The notes: a model not told the origin generated them from the letters alone. DNA of 64,000 bases from Sorex araneus (GCF_027595985.1 NC_073312.1:10025426-10089425), one strand, 5' to 3'; positions 44,721 to 57,314 are shown, numbered from the stretch's first letter. Program-made: numbers and translations.

Positions 44721-47164
44721 CATGTTATTACAGGTTAAGCCTTGTGTGTTAATATCTTAATCAAAATTGTTGCTTTCTACTTTACATCCCACCCAATGTG
44801 GTATGCTATTCTTGGTGTATCAGCGGTGTAGTGTATGAGATGTTGCTCCACGAATTCTAAAATTTTGATGGGGTGACACAGCTGGAGTTAAATTTTTAAC
44901 TGGATGGTGGTGACTTTGGGGTCTAGAAGCATCTCTGCAGCTTGCTGATCTCTTTAAAGATTTCTTTCCGAGTCTCTGGGTCATGGCTGGTTAATGAGCT
45001 TATGTGACATTTATGGTATGACTGCCTCAGAAAGGAGGGGAGGATGGGGGAGGTCGCCCATCCCCCACTCCGTCAGAACCTGGAGATTTTCATCATAAAA
45101 CTCCATACCAGAGCTTTTCAACAGAGATTCCTGAGTGAGGTTCTAACTAGCCTGTGGAGTCCAGACCCTGGCAGAGGGTCTGAAGGAATCTCTCTAAATA
45201 GCGTTTTTTAAGCTTAATAAAAGTTTCACAAATTTAATAAAAGTTTGACATGGACATCCCTCCAGGCAGTATGGACTGATTCATTGACTTAGTCCCCTTT
45301 CTACTGCTGACCTTAACTCTTCCTGTCTTCTAGTCTGTTTTCACCTCTTGGCTCTTAACTGTTCTTGCTCACAGTTAAGAATGTTTTTATTCCAAGGCTT
45401 TCACTAATCTTCAGTAATGTTTTTCCATCATTCCATCATTTTTCAGTGGCTTACTTACATCTTTTAGCTATCTTTTACCAGAAAAAATTCATTAGTTCTA
45501 TAAATGCTGATTCCCTGCTCCCATTTTTTGCACAAACTTTTTATTGATGTGTAATGTTATATATACAAAACCTGCCTACATACTTAGTGTATGACTTAAT
45601 GTATTTTTACAAAATGAACTCAGCCATGTAAACTGAAGTGCTGGGATTCTAAACTGAGTTTGTCTAAAAAATATATTTTTGGACTTATTAAACTGTGTAA
45701 AACATAAACTTTTTAATTTAAAGATTGCAAGTTGTCACCATAAAAATACGTATATGATTATGGGTATTCAAATTGTGAAATCAGTATTGAAGAGGGAGGA
45801 ATCACAGACAAATTCTGTATCTCTCTGAATTTTGCTGATTGAGGTCTCTGGCCATTAGTACTACCTTAAGGTCTGTTTGTACCTCTTTCTTTCTCTCTCA
45901 GTTTTGCTGATTGAGGTCATTTGTACTACCTCAGGGTCTTTCTTGCACTTTTTGTATACCATCTCTCCTCTCAGTCCATCACTCAAACATAAAACAAAGA
46001 ACTGTTTGCAATCTCCTGACACTAGGGAAACTTTGGTTTTTAAATTTCACATTCTTCATAAAGGTCTGTTTTGATAAACTGTAGATTGTATTTTCTTTGG
46101 CCTGGTAATTATATTACAAAAATAATGAAGGTTTATTTTCATGGGTCTGGGTTCTTAATTACTTATTTTCATGAAATCAGAAAGCTTTAGGACATGTCTC
46201 CTGTAATCAGCAGATTGAATATTTATGCCCATGAATTCTTCATGTATTGTTGAGAAAATGGAGGGAGTGGTGGATATGGTGGGTGGAGTACTGAAATGTC
46301 TGCTTTGATTTGCATAACTTTGACAAAAGAACTACAAAATTCCCCTTTTCCAGCATAATTAGTTCTATTTGTGCCTTAAAGCAAAAATGCTGTGATTAGC
46401 ACAATAAAATTAGCTGAATTGATTTTTTTTTTAGTATTACATACTCATTATGTGTGTGGTTTATTGATAAGACATGAGTAAGTATTACCTAAGAATAGTT
46501 AGAAATGGTGTTTCTCCAGAGGTCTACTAATATCTTATGAGTATAATCTGCATTATAAGTGATTTCTGATTTTGCTATAAAATCTTAATATCCAGATAGT
46601 TTAGTAGCTGGTTACAAGAATATTTTGAAAAGCAACTGTTTGATTCTTAGATATTACATTTTTTGCAAACATCAGTATCTTCAGTACTGTATGAAGTATT
46701 TGTATTGTTTGCAAATTTGGTGTCCTTTTCACGAAATAGTCTTTCACATATACTAGATAATACTCATACTCATTACTAAAGATGGTTGTGGTTACCGACT
46801 GCAGTCTTGCTACCTTAGTAATTTGGTCAAGAGAGTAAATAATTCAAAGCCTTTTAGTTCCGTGAAATGTGCCTCATGGGAAGTAAAAGTCATTCTAATA
46901 TAGCTAAATCCATTTTATAATTATTTTGCTAATGCATTAAAAAAACCTTCCCTCACCATTATTATAGTATTTTCTATAATATTTAGAACAAGTGATGTCT
47001 GGTTTATTGCCATAGTGGGAAAGGTATTCTTAGTATGTCACTTCAGGTTTTAATCAGGATTAAAATTGCATGCTCTTGACATCAGAGTAATACACTTAAA
47101 TGTTTGGTTCAAATGAGCATTTGCTCAACCAGCCTCTAGTAATAATTGTGAGGCCTTGGGAATA

Positions 47165-47168
<4 letters not shown>

Positions 47169-47223
<55 letters not shown>

Positions 47224-47231
47224 TGTGTGTG
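47169..47231 (+). repeat. (GT)n microsatellite
   Basis: About 30 GT units with one T change near the end. Confidence 0.97.
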
Positions 47232-48391
47232 GAGTCTGCACCTTGGGGTGCTCTGGGTTGATTCTGTCATTGCTGAGATCGTGTGGTGCCATGTCTTGAA
47301 CCATGCCACACAAAGCATCGCCACAGCCTTTTGAGCCTCTCCCCAGCCCAATGTCTTATGTTCTCAAAGTTTCTCTGGAAGGTAACTCAGCCCCTTGTTA
47401 TAAAACAGTAGGATTAGACAATAAGAAATATTTTTTCTTTCTTTCTTGTAATTACCACTTACTTGTTATTTAGTGTAGCCTTGGGCAAGATGTGCAACTT
47501 ATTTTTGAGACTAAATATTGAAATAAAACTCAAAATTTCTAATTTTCTTAGAGAAAGGATTTATGTAAATATAGCATGACACATTTTGCATAGGTCTTTT
47601 GTGGAGATTTGCCTCAAATACGCAGATATGAATTATCTTAAAGATTTTCATTTAATAAGCTATTCCACTTTAGGTGAAGTAAAAGCAGAAATAGTAAAAT
47701 CATTTGTACTTAAGATGATGCTTTGCTACTTTGGATGGGGAAAAAAGAGGAAGCTCTAGAGTTATAACCTTAACTATTAACTTTCTCTTCTCATTTTTTA
47801 TGTTCAGATCTTTGTTACATCTTCATCTCTGGGATACGAAGTTTGTATGTTTGTGTGTTTAACATATCTGATTGGCTTAAGAAGACCACCCATCCTTCTC
47901 TTATATGCTTTATTCTTAGAGAGTAGAGAAGGTAGAAGTTTGCTTTAAGATGATTTTCCCTTCCCGCAACTCCATCCACTAGATCTTAGAAGAGATTTAA
48001 TTTAATTAGTAAATATTTAATATATTGCAAAGAGAATTAGTTGTAAGAAACAGTCCTTCCATTTATCAAAATACATACGGTGTATTAAAAGTAAGATAAC
48101 GGATCAGTTTTGAATTTAAGAAGCACTGCTATTTCTGAATATGCTATAGTAATTCCAGTTTCTAGAGTATGTCTGGGTTCCCTTTGGGTCTTTTGCACTC
48201 TGATATTGGGAACAGGGATCTCTAAGTCAAAAGTAGCTCCATAATATGACAGAAGGTTATTTGCCTTTTTTTTCACTCTCCTTCTCTTAGAAGTAAGTGT
48301 ACAGTGGAATTGTGTAGGAGTTATCTGACATCATTCCCGAAACTAATGAAATGTTAGCTGTGTATTTTTATGTTTAAAAGTTTTTTGGGGG

Positions 48392-48566
48392 CTGGGGGCT
48401 GGAGCAATAGCACAGCGGGTAGGGCATTTGCCTTGCACGCGGCCGACCCGGGTTCGAATCCCAGCATCCCATATGGTCCCCCAAGCACCGCCAGGAGTAA
48501 TTCCTGAGTGCATGAGCCAGGAGTAACCCCTGTGCATCGCCGGGTGTGACCCAAAAACCAAAAGAA
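48392..48566 (+). mobile_element. SOR-type SINE with 15-base target duplication
   Basis: AAAGTTTTTTGGGGG repeats at about 48377 and 48567. Intact head, box B GGTTCGAATCC and body. It inserted at the 5' edge of the older copy that follows. Confidence 0.95.
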
Positions 48567-48581
48567 AAAGTTTTTTGGGGG

Positions 48582-48950
48582 ATCAGAGAGATAATACAGC
48601 AGTAGAGTACTCGCTTTGCAGCTGCTGTATTCAGTCCCCAGAACCCCATCGGCTCCTGAACTAACTGTTCCAGGTAGGGGGATAAAGAGCCACTAGTAAG
48701 CACTGAGCACCACTGAGTGTGACCCCCCCCCCAAACAAAAAGAAATAACAAAAAAAAGTTATTTAGAGCTTTAAATACAGGACATGGGTTCCCTGAGCAT
48801 CACTGGGAAGAGCCCTGAGCACTGCAGGGTATGGCCTCAAAACAGAGTGTTACTTTGGGCCAGGAATATAACTCAGCAGTATAGCACTTGCTTCTGTGGA
48901 TGTTCTGTGCTCATCACTGGCACCACGAAAAATAAAAAAGAAAGTGTTGT
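48582..48950 (+). mobile_element. Two old SOR-type SINEs
   Basis: Copies at about 48582-48745 (GAGAGATAATACAGCAGTAG) and about 48855-48945, both diverged. Confidence 0.65.
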
Positions 48951-49132
48951 TTTCTTTCTAATGTGGTAAATGTTGGTAACACACCATAAACAGCTCTTTT
49001 GAGTCCTTAATTTGAAAAAAGTGTAGTGGTCTTGTGATTAAACTGATAACTGCTTTTCTGACCTAAATTTTGTTTTTATTTTATATAAAAGAGGTATCCC
49101 AGTTGTCCCACTTTCTGAGTCAACCTTTTTGC

Positions 49133-49304
49133 TTTTTTTTTTTTTTTGAGTCACACCTGGCGATGCACAGGGTTTATTCCTGGCTCTGTGCCCAGAAATC
49201 ATACCTGACAGTGCTCAGGGAACTAAATAGATGTAGGAGATTGTACCCGGATCAGCCGTATGCAGGCAGGTGTCCTACCCGTTATATTATCTCTTCGGCC
49301 CCCT
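49133..49304 (-). mobile_element. SOR-type SINE
   Basis: Antisense copy with TGAGTCACACCTGGCGATGC and a substituted head. Confidence 0.88.
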
Positions 49305-49477
49305 GAGGCAGTTTAAGTATAACTTTTTCAGTTGATTTATGGTATTAGATGTACACTTTGGTATTAGGGTATATGGTTAAAGGTATCTGTTGCAGTTTTG
49401 ATTGTGCCATTTCCTGTGTGATCACAGAATGCCATTTGAATTTGCTTTAGTTTCTTGATATGTAAAATAAGACTTGA

Positions 49478-49975
49478 AATATCTCCAGTTCCATCTGAGT
49501 TGCAACGAATTAATTGCTTTCATTATTCCTTGTGACCGCAGAGTACTCTGTTATGTGTGTGCCACACCTTCATTATCCATCTCACTGCATATTTGGGTTG
49601 ATTCCATATCTTGTCTATAGTACTAGTGCTGCAATGAACAAAGATGTGCGTTTGTCTTTTAAATGAAAGTTTTGTGTCTTGGGGATATACCCAGTGGAAT
49701 CACTGGGTCTTATGGAAGCTCTCCTTGTTTTTGAGGAAGCTCCACAGGGGCTGGACTGGACAATATTCCATCAGCAGTTGGATTAGAGATCCTTTTTTTG
49801 GCTACCACAACCCAGATTGTTTCTGGTCTTTTTGATAATGCCATTCTCAGAGGTGTGATATGTTATCTCACTATTTTCTTGATTTGGATTTCCCTGATAA
49901 TAAGTGGTGATGACTTTTTCATATGTCCACTGACAGTTTGTCTGTCTTCTTTGGAGTAGTGTCAGAAACAGGAAT
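49478..49975 (-). mobile_element. LINE-1 3'-region fragment
   Basis: Antisense LINE-1 text: AGTACTAGTGCTGCAATGAA, TTGGGGATATACCCAGTGGA, TTTGATAATGCCATTCTCAG, TCATATGTCCACTGACAG. Preceded by a MIR-like trace at about 49400-49470. Confidence 0.85.
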
Positions 49976-50329
49976 TTTTTTGTAGTTTTTCCCCCATCCC
50001 CTTTAAAAAAGCTAAGAATTTCATGTTAACTGATCCTCCACTATGGCAAGGAACCTTCACATTGTAGGTTGTGATAAAATAAAAGGTAGATTTATCGGGT
50101 AAAGTCAAAAGAATTGCTTTTTGGTCCCTAAGCAACTGATCCTATTTGATACTTTATCTCTGGTGCACAGACTATCAATTTACGTGGACTCATCTTTATC
50201 ACCAGCTGTTCTATATTGAGGCATATAGCTTCTTGTATCACTCTTTTTGTTCAGTATAGATAAGGCCATTTCATAAGATCATGAGGCAGTTTAGATCTTA
50301 ATTATTCTGTGCAAATAGGTTGTATAAAA

Positions 50330-50507
50330 GTGGTGAGTGGGGGAGAGGATAGTTAGGATAGAGAAGGGACCTCTGTGACAGTAATAGTTGGAAACGATCA
50401 CTCTGGACAAAAATTGAGTGCTGAAAGTAGGTAAAACGATATACATGATGATCTTTCAGTATCTACACTGCAAACTGTAATGCCCCAAAGGAAATAGAAC
50501 AAGGGAG

Positions 50508-50543
<36 letters not shown>

Positions 50544-50706
50544 TGAGTGCTTGCCATAGAGGTGGGGAGGAGGGAAACTGGGGACATTGACAGAAGGAAA
50601 TGTACAATGGTGAAGGGATGGGTGTTGCAACATTGTATGAGGGAAACCCAATCATGAACAACTTTGTAACTATCTCATAGTGATTTAATTAAAAACAGTT
50701 TCTTTT
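50330..50706 (+). mobile_element. LINE 3' end, lineage-specific family (best copy)
   Basis: Sense copy ending GGTGTTGCAACATTGTATGA, AACCCAATCATGAACAACTT, TGTAACTATCTCATAGTGAT and an A-rich end. A (GT)n tract sits inside at 50512-50541. Confidence 0.75.
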
Positions 50707-50745
50707 AAAGTGAAGTTTCATATTAGGTTAAAAGTATGTACATAA

Positions 50746-50927
50746 GGGGCTAGAGCAATAGCACAGCGGGTAGGGCGTTTGTCTTGCACAGGACAGACCT
50801 GGGTTTGATTCCCAGCATCCAGTATGGTCCCCCAAGCACTGCCTGGAGTAATTCCTGAGTGCATGAGCCAGGAGTAAACCCTATGCATTGCCCAGTATGA
50901 CCCAAAAAGCAAAAAAAAAAAAAAAAA
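50746..50927 (+). mobile_element. SOR-type SINE
   Basis: Sense copy right after the LINE 3' end. Head GGGGCTAGAGCAATAGCAC and an A tail of about 18. Confidence 0.94.
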
Positions 50928-52992
50928 GAATATGAAGATTTTTAGTAAAAGTATTCTCCCTCCTCTTTGTTTTCTTTTGGTTTTATATCTGTTGATAACA
51001 TTTTTCTTCTTAAGAATGCAGAAATTAAAATATTTTCCCCAAGTCTGAACACTGTCAGTGTAGTACACACCAAAGAGTTCCATAAATAGAATAGAAAATT
51101 TTCCATGGATTTCATTGTCAGTGTCTTAATGTTTTCAGTTTAATATAATCCTTAGTTATAAAACTTAGTAACAGAAAGATGAAATCTAAGAAAGGTATAT
51201 TATTGTTCATTTACTTATATTTGCAAGTTGGTATCCTTATAAAAGACTCACTTAAATAAACAAAGTGTGGTGACAAAAATTATGGTCATTGTTCTCTGAA
51301 GCCTGAGAAAGACAAATAGCCATTGGTCTGACCATCATACATGGTGAATGCTAAGTCTGAAATAGTTCTTTATGGAAAGAAAGATGTTTTGCTGCTTGAT
51401 GTGTCATGCAGACTTACTATAATTAAGTAGAAAATGTTTGGTAAGATATATTTCTAGAACACCTCATTACGCCTTTGACATAGTGCATTTATGTGAAATT
51501 TCTTACCTAAGCCTTACATAACCTTGTAAGATTGTTGCTAAGTATTATCTTATTTTGCAGAGGAAGAAACTGAGGCTTTAGTATTTGAAGTAATTTAACC
51601 CGCCTCAAAGCTAGTAAATTATAGTCAAAATTTAGAGCCAAGTTCTGACTCTTAAACGTATGTGCTTAATACTTAATATTGCTGTATTTGAACAAACTGG
51701 AAAATAAATAAAAATAAACCCGAAAGGAAAATCAGAGATGATGGAAATTAAAATTAGTTGTGGATTGCAGCAAAGGGGATGAAGAGTTAGCAATTGGTAA
51801 AGAACTAGTCTTAGTCTAAAGAGTAGGGAGACACTTTGAGAGAAGGAAAAGGGGCCTGAATTTTTGGGCCAGAAAAGTATTCTGAAGTTCTGTGAATACT
51901 ACCTGTTAAATACTCTTGGACCTCCATAATAGTGATATTCTGTCATATATAAATAAGGCTCAAAAAGCTTTAATTTAGTTACTCAAATTGACATTCAGGT
52001 CTCTTGAGAAATGCAGAGTTCACATTTATATCATTCAGTTTATTATTTAAGATAAAGGACTTTTTTAATTAAAAAAATTCAGACAGTTTAACAGTAGAGA
52101 GTAAGATAAACTCCTGTGGTCCTGTTACCCAAATTTAACAGTTGTTAATGCCTGGCTAATCCTGATAAAACAGGATTGTTTTATCTATGACCTCCCTGAC
52201 CCTCACAACCCATGAATTATTTTGAAGCAAATCCTACATATTTCATCCATAAATTACTAATTATTACACTAAAGTTTAGTGATAATTCCAAATGTTATAA
52301 AATGTTCGTTGAGTGTTTAAAATTTCCTTAGGCTGTTTTCAGCACATATGTTTAGTTTGTTTTACATAGTAAAGATTATATTCTCTTCATGATATATTCT
52401 CATTTCCCACGTCCAACAGAAGCCTTTTTGTTTTACTTCATGTCTGTAAACAGTTGCGGCTATAAATATGTTTTGTTTTCTTTAAACATTCGCTGTTTAT
52501 TTAATTAGAAGAAAGTTATTAAGTTTCTATTAAAAGTTTTTTAAAGTGGAGCATTTACATTTTGAAATACTTTCATTTTTTAAAGACTAAAAGATTACTT
52601 ACATTGGAAGAAAGGGAAACATGCCAAAACTTCAAATGAGGCTAGCAAGAATTTATATTTTTCAGATGGACAGTAATGTTAGAAACAACCCCTCATAATT
52701 TGAAAGTTTTCAGGGTTATTTTTAATTGTTCTCTTTATTTCTCCTTGATTTCTCCATCCCCCACTTCTGCCCCTTTTCTCCATTCTCCCCCCCATCCCCT
52801 CTTTCCCATCTAGGATAGGATACTTTAATAGCAGAGTGCATATCAAGGTAGTTTGGCTTTGGTAAATACTATTAAGAATTACATTGCTGGTGCTCTTAAA
52901 ATATTTATTCCTAAAATAGCAACATGCTGATGTCACTGTACCTGCGGCTTTGGACTCAAATCTACAATTAGCTTTAAGATATTTTTCTTGCA
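50928..52992. other. Intronic stretch with MIR and ancient repeat traces
   Basis: MIR (-) at about 51475-51665 (GAGGAAGAAACTGAGGCTTT). An ancient LINE-like trace at about 52085-52300 (TTTTGAAGCAAATCCTACAT). Otherwise unique. No exon. Confidence 0.55.
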
Positions 52993-53178
52993 GGGGTCAG
53001 AGCGGTAGTACAGTGGGTAGGATGTTTGCCTTGTATGCAGCTGACTTGGGTTCCACCCCTGGCATCCCATATGGTCCCCCAATAACTTCCAGGAGTAATT
53101 CCTGACTGCAGAGCCAGGAGTAAACCCCTGAGCATCGCCAGGTGGCCTAAAGTCAAAACAAGACAAAACAAAAACCCA
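52993..53178 (+). mobile_element. SOR-type SINE
   Basis: Sense copy with head GGGGTCAGAGCGGTAGTAC, box B GGTTCCACCCC and a CAAAACA-type tail. Confidence 0.88.
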
Positions 53179-53391
53179 AAACAAATATAGTTCTCTTGTT
53201 TGCTTCTGATTTTCCCAATTTGTAAAATGAGGGCGTTCAAATTGTTACCTATTTGTGGAGTCACCTTTTATATTTAATTTTTTTGTAAAAATTAGTATTT
53301 GTAGGTGTTTTCTAATTTTATTGATAATCTTTGAATTGATTTTTGTCCCTATTTTAATTTATTAAATGCTAAAATGGAAAGTTAATTTCTT

Positions 53392-53565
53392 TTTTTTTTT
53401 GCTTTTTTGGTCACACTTGGCAATGCACAAGGGTTACCTGCTGGCTTTGCACTCAGGAGTTACTCCTGGCAGTGCTCAGGGGACCATATGGGATGCTGGA
53501 AATCGAACCCAGGTCGGCCGCATGCAAGGCAAACACCCTACCCACTGTGCTATTGCTCCAGCTCC
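53392..53565 (-). mobile_element. SOR-type SINE with 16-base target duplication
   Basis: GGAAAGTTAATTTCTT at 53376-53391 and 53566-53581, perfect. Confidence 0.96.
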
Positions 53566-53880
53566 GGAAAGTTAATTTCTTAAATGATGTTGAAATGAAA
53601 ATTGTGTTATAGATATTTCCAGATTCAACAGTAGTCTGTGAATTAATGAAGTTGGAATGGATGAATTAATGGTGTATGTACAAATTATACTTAGCAAAAT
53701 TAGAGAAACATACAAAATTTATTGAGAATAAATGATCTCAAAAGAGGTGAAGAATAAAGTAAAACATGTATTATCAATGAGCAGGGTTCTGTAGTAAATA
53801 AGGATGAAATCCAAACCCTTTACTCTCTGTGACTCCTGTGGTTTTATAAAAGGGAAAAGACATGCATAAAAAATTTTAGG

Positions 53881-54053
53881 GGTGGAGAGGATAGTAAAGT
53901 GATAAGGCTTTGCCTTGCATGTGACTGACCCAGTTTTGATTGCCTAGCACTCCAATTGGTCCCCTGAACCCTGCCAGGTGTAATCTCTGAGCACAAGAGC
54001 CAGAAATACTCCCTGAGCACCACCAGTGTGGCCCAGAAACAACAAAAACTTTT
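53881..54053 (+). mobile_element. Old SOR-type SINE, host of a younger copy
   Basis: Diverged sense copy whose CAACAAAAACTT tail was the target of the next element. Confidence 0.8.
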
Positions 54054-54233
54054 TTTTTTTTTTGCTTTTTGGGTCACACCCAGCAATGCACAGGGGTTAC
54101 TCCTGGCTCATGCACTCAGGAATTACTACTGGCAATGCTCAGGGGACCATATGGGATGCTGGGAATCAAACCCATGTCAGCTGCGTGCAAGGCAAACGCC
54201 CCACCCACCCACTGTGCTATCACTCCAGCCCCC
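54054..54233 (-). mobile_element. SOR-type SINE nested in the tail of an older one
   Basis: Antisense copy flanked by ACAACAAAAACTT (54039 and 54234). Confidence 0.95.
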
Positions 54234-54399
54234 ACAACAAAAACTTCTTAAGTATTGTAGTTTAATTAAGTCAAAGTTGTATTTTCTATCATTGAATAGC
54301 TTTATTGTTTTAGTAGATAGATTTTAAGTGCCAGTTTATGTGCTAGACATTTTCTAGGAATTTAATATGAATATTAGTGATAAGTAATATTGATTTCTA

Positions 54400-54603
54400 G
54401 CTTGATGCTAAGTGCTTTTCATTATTTCATAGAATCCTGCTAACAGCAGAGTCAGATAGGTGTAATTATGATCCTCCTTTTTCATATAAGGAAAGTGAGG
54501 CTTAAAGTCATTTGATTTAATTCAGGGTCCTATGGCTAGAAAGTGGCAAAATGGGATTCCTATCTAAGGTGATTCCAGATTCTGCTCTTTATTACCACTA
54601 TTT
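54400..54603 (-). mobile_element. MIR SINE remnant
   Basis: Antisense MIR: AAGGAAAGTGAGGCTTAAAG, CTATGGCTAGAAAGTGGCAA, GTGATTCCAGATTCTGC. Confidence 0.8.
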
Positions 54604-54611
54604 GATCCTGC

Positions 54612-54612
54612 C

Positions 54613-54640
<28 letters not shown>
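54612..54640 (+). repeat. (TG)n microsatellite
   Basis: About 14 units. Confidence 0.95.
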
Positions 54641-54644
<4 letters not shown>

Positions 54645-54687
54645 CAGTAATGCACATTTAGATGAGAGGAGGAGGTTGTGGGAAGAA

Positions 54688-54946
54688 TTGTAGCACTGTA
54701 GCACTGTCGTCCAGTTGTTCATCAATTTGCTCGAGTGGGCACCAGTTACGTGTCCATTGTGAGACTTGTTGTTACTGTTTATTTTGGCATATCAAATACA
54801 CCACAGGTAGCTTGCCAGGCTCTGTTGTTGTGTGTGCAAGATATGCTCAATAGCTTGCCGGGCTCTCTGAGAGGAACAAAAAATCGAACCCGGGTTGGCC
54901 CCGTCCAAGGTAAACACCCTACCCACTGTGCTATCGCTCCAGTCCC
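54688..54946 (-). mobile_element. Second-body SINE
   Basis: Antisense full-length copy. TGGGAAGAA flanks it on both sides. Carries the CATTGTGAGAC variant. Confidence 0.92.
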
Positions 54947-56219
54947 TGGGAAGAACTAGAGAGACAAATAATAAATAGATTGATTAGTAGCATAATGTAT
55001 TTAATAGTTAATAGTAGATAGTAAATAATACTAAAAAATATTAGTAAATAGAATTGATTAGTAGCATAATAGGCCATTCTGTATCTGTTCCTCTCCGGAC
55101 TGACTTCACTAAGAGGAGCAAATTTTAAGAAAAAGTATTTGATTTGCTTGGCATCATTAGAGAAGCATATTGATGCAGAAGCACAGAGAAGCCGATGATA
55201 GTGCTAGGGAAAGTGTATGAGGGAGGAAGCAGAACCCAAGTTGCTTTAGTATACAGAACAAACTTCATTGTGCAAAATTGCAAGCTTTTTCTTGGAGAAA
55301 TTTCTCAGAGAATAGCTAAATGAACCACCATTTCCTTCCTTCCTTCCTTCCCTCCTTCCCTCCTTCCCCTCCCTCCTATTTTTGGAACACAGCCAGTGGT
55401 GCTCCAGGCTTCCAACTGGGCACTACAGTGTCACTCCCTGCAGTGCTCAGGTGACCATGGGGTGCTAGGAATCAAACCTGTTGCTCTGACATACAAAGTA
55501 TGTGCTCTAGAACATGACAACCTACAATTGTTGTAACTTGTAGGTTGTAACTTGACAACCTACAATTCACTTTTGATTATTGGAACAAGTCTCTAGAAGA
55601 TAAGACTATATTAATACGATTCTTAAATATAAATAACATGATTTCTAAATTTTGTGCTTTTTTTCACAATATGTTCTTTTTTGACAAAGCCTTATCCAGT
55701 CTCTGTATTTTCAGCAGTACAGAGCAAGTCATCCAAGGCATTTAAAACAGCTTTTATTTTTCTTTTCAATTTTATTAGCTTTAATTATTAGCAACTTTCC
55801 CCATTTTTTGAACTAAAACCAGCAGGTTTATTACTTGGGCAAGAATATACAAGCCCATGCTGAAGTCAAGAGTAGATTTAGACCTCGGGACAATTTTTAT
55901 ATTATGTTTGTAGTAAATCCTTTTTCTCTGGAGATCTCAGTGTTTGCAAACAGTTTTACTGCCGCCATGTGATGGAGATGTCACCAGCTGGCATTCAGGG
56001 TGCGTATAGAAACTGTCTTGAAGAAACATCTTAATCAGAGGGAAAACATGTTGTAGAAGTTAAAAAAGATTTTCTCAGAACCATATTTGAGAATAAGTCT
56101 TGGCATCTCCTATAGGTGCAAAATTTAAATATATATGCTTAATATATTACCAAAAGTAATACATATTTTTAAGTTAAGAAATGGATTTTGGAACCAGCTG
56201 CTTAGATTCTTTTTGTTAT
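54947..56219. other. Intronic stretch
   Basis: A (TTCC)n-like tract at 55332-55378 followed by an old antisense SINE (to about 55510), then unique AT-rich sequence. No exon. Confidence 0.5.
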
Positions 56220-56435
56220 TGTTTGAAACTTTATTTTAGCACCTTTAAGCAGTGTGATTTATAAAGTGGTCTATAATACAGTATTTTCACGTATTCAGTG
56301 TTCTAATACCAATCCCACCATCTTTGTGACTTTCCCTCCACCACTGGCCCTAGTTTCCCACCCACCCCCTAGTCAGTCCTCCGTAGCAGGTACAAAATAA
56401 TTATATTGCTTGTTGCAACATACATCTCACTGATT
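56220..56435 (-). mobile_element. LINE 3' end, diverged
   Basis: Antisense, same family as 40679-40960: TTATAAAGTGGTCTATAATA, TCTAATACCAATCCCACCAT, GGCCCTAGTTTCCCACCC. Confidence 0.55.
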
Positions 56436-56744
56436 GCACGCGTTACTAAAGTCCTTGCCTGAGAATTCACTGAGTTGTTTAGTACTAGTTAAGCTTTCTG
56501 TGTTACTGTTTTTGCTCATGAAGCTTAGTTATCTCCTATGCAACGTTCCCATCTAATTTGTGGGCTCTCGGTACTGGGAAACTTGGAGACATCTAGGCTG
56601 TGTGCTCCAGGAGCATGGAACTGGGGTGATTCAGCAGCTTGGTGTCTCTCTGAGATCAGTCATGCGTTGGGCCATTTGTATGCCAGAAGAAGTCAAGTGT
56701 GGGTTGAGGCACTGCCTGGAGACGGCGTCTGCCTGTGTGCCCAG

Positions 56745-56890
56745 TTGTGGATTCTTATCATGATTCTGTCTCTTATGACCCTTTAACCTTGAGTAAGTTA
56801 TTTAGCCTCTTAGTGCCTCCAAAACCTATTTATAAAATGGTGAATTATACTACCTAGCTTATAGGACTGTTCTGAGAGTTTGAATTTTTG
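56745..56890 (+). mobile_element. MIR SINE remnant
   Basis: Sense MIR: AACCTTGAGTAAGTTATTTA, GCCTCTTAGTGCCTCC, TTTATAAAATGGTGAAT. Confidence 0.75.
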
Positions 56891-57314
56891 CATGGTAAGT
56901 ATTGTTCAATACAGTCCTACAACTGTTCTTGATTTAGCAACTTTAAACATTTTCTGGTCGTTGGGTTACAACTTAGATGAAAACTTTGCTGTGACACCTT
57001 CTCTTACTCTTTCTTCTGCTTTTCACCAGTCTCTCTGTATCACCAGTTTCAATGTCTATTAAACTATATCCTTTATACATGAGGTGCCATGTTGGGATCC
57101 AAATTCGAGTCCCGTGCTTTGCATGCACCTCTGACCACAGAGCTATCTCCCGTTCTGGTTTCTTATTTAAAATTTGGTAAGGATGGGGGTTGGAGTTTGG
57201 GTCACATGGATATGCTCAGAGGTTACTACTGGCGATGTTCAGAGGACCTGGGACTCCCTCGTGCAAGTGTATCTCAGCCCTTTGAACTGTTTCTCTGACT
57301 CTAGTGTGTTATTT

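Larger units (their letters stand above)
43696..48376. other. Intronic interval almost free of SINEs
   Basis: 4.7 kb of AT-rich sequence. Holds one LINE 3' end (44460-44720), an ancient LINE-1 piece (about 45530-45660, TTTTTACAAAATGAACTCAG), a short tandem duplication (45820-45945) and a (GT)n tract. No exon is recognisable. Confidence 0.5.
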
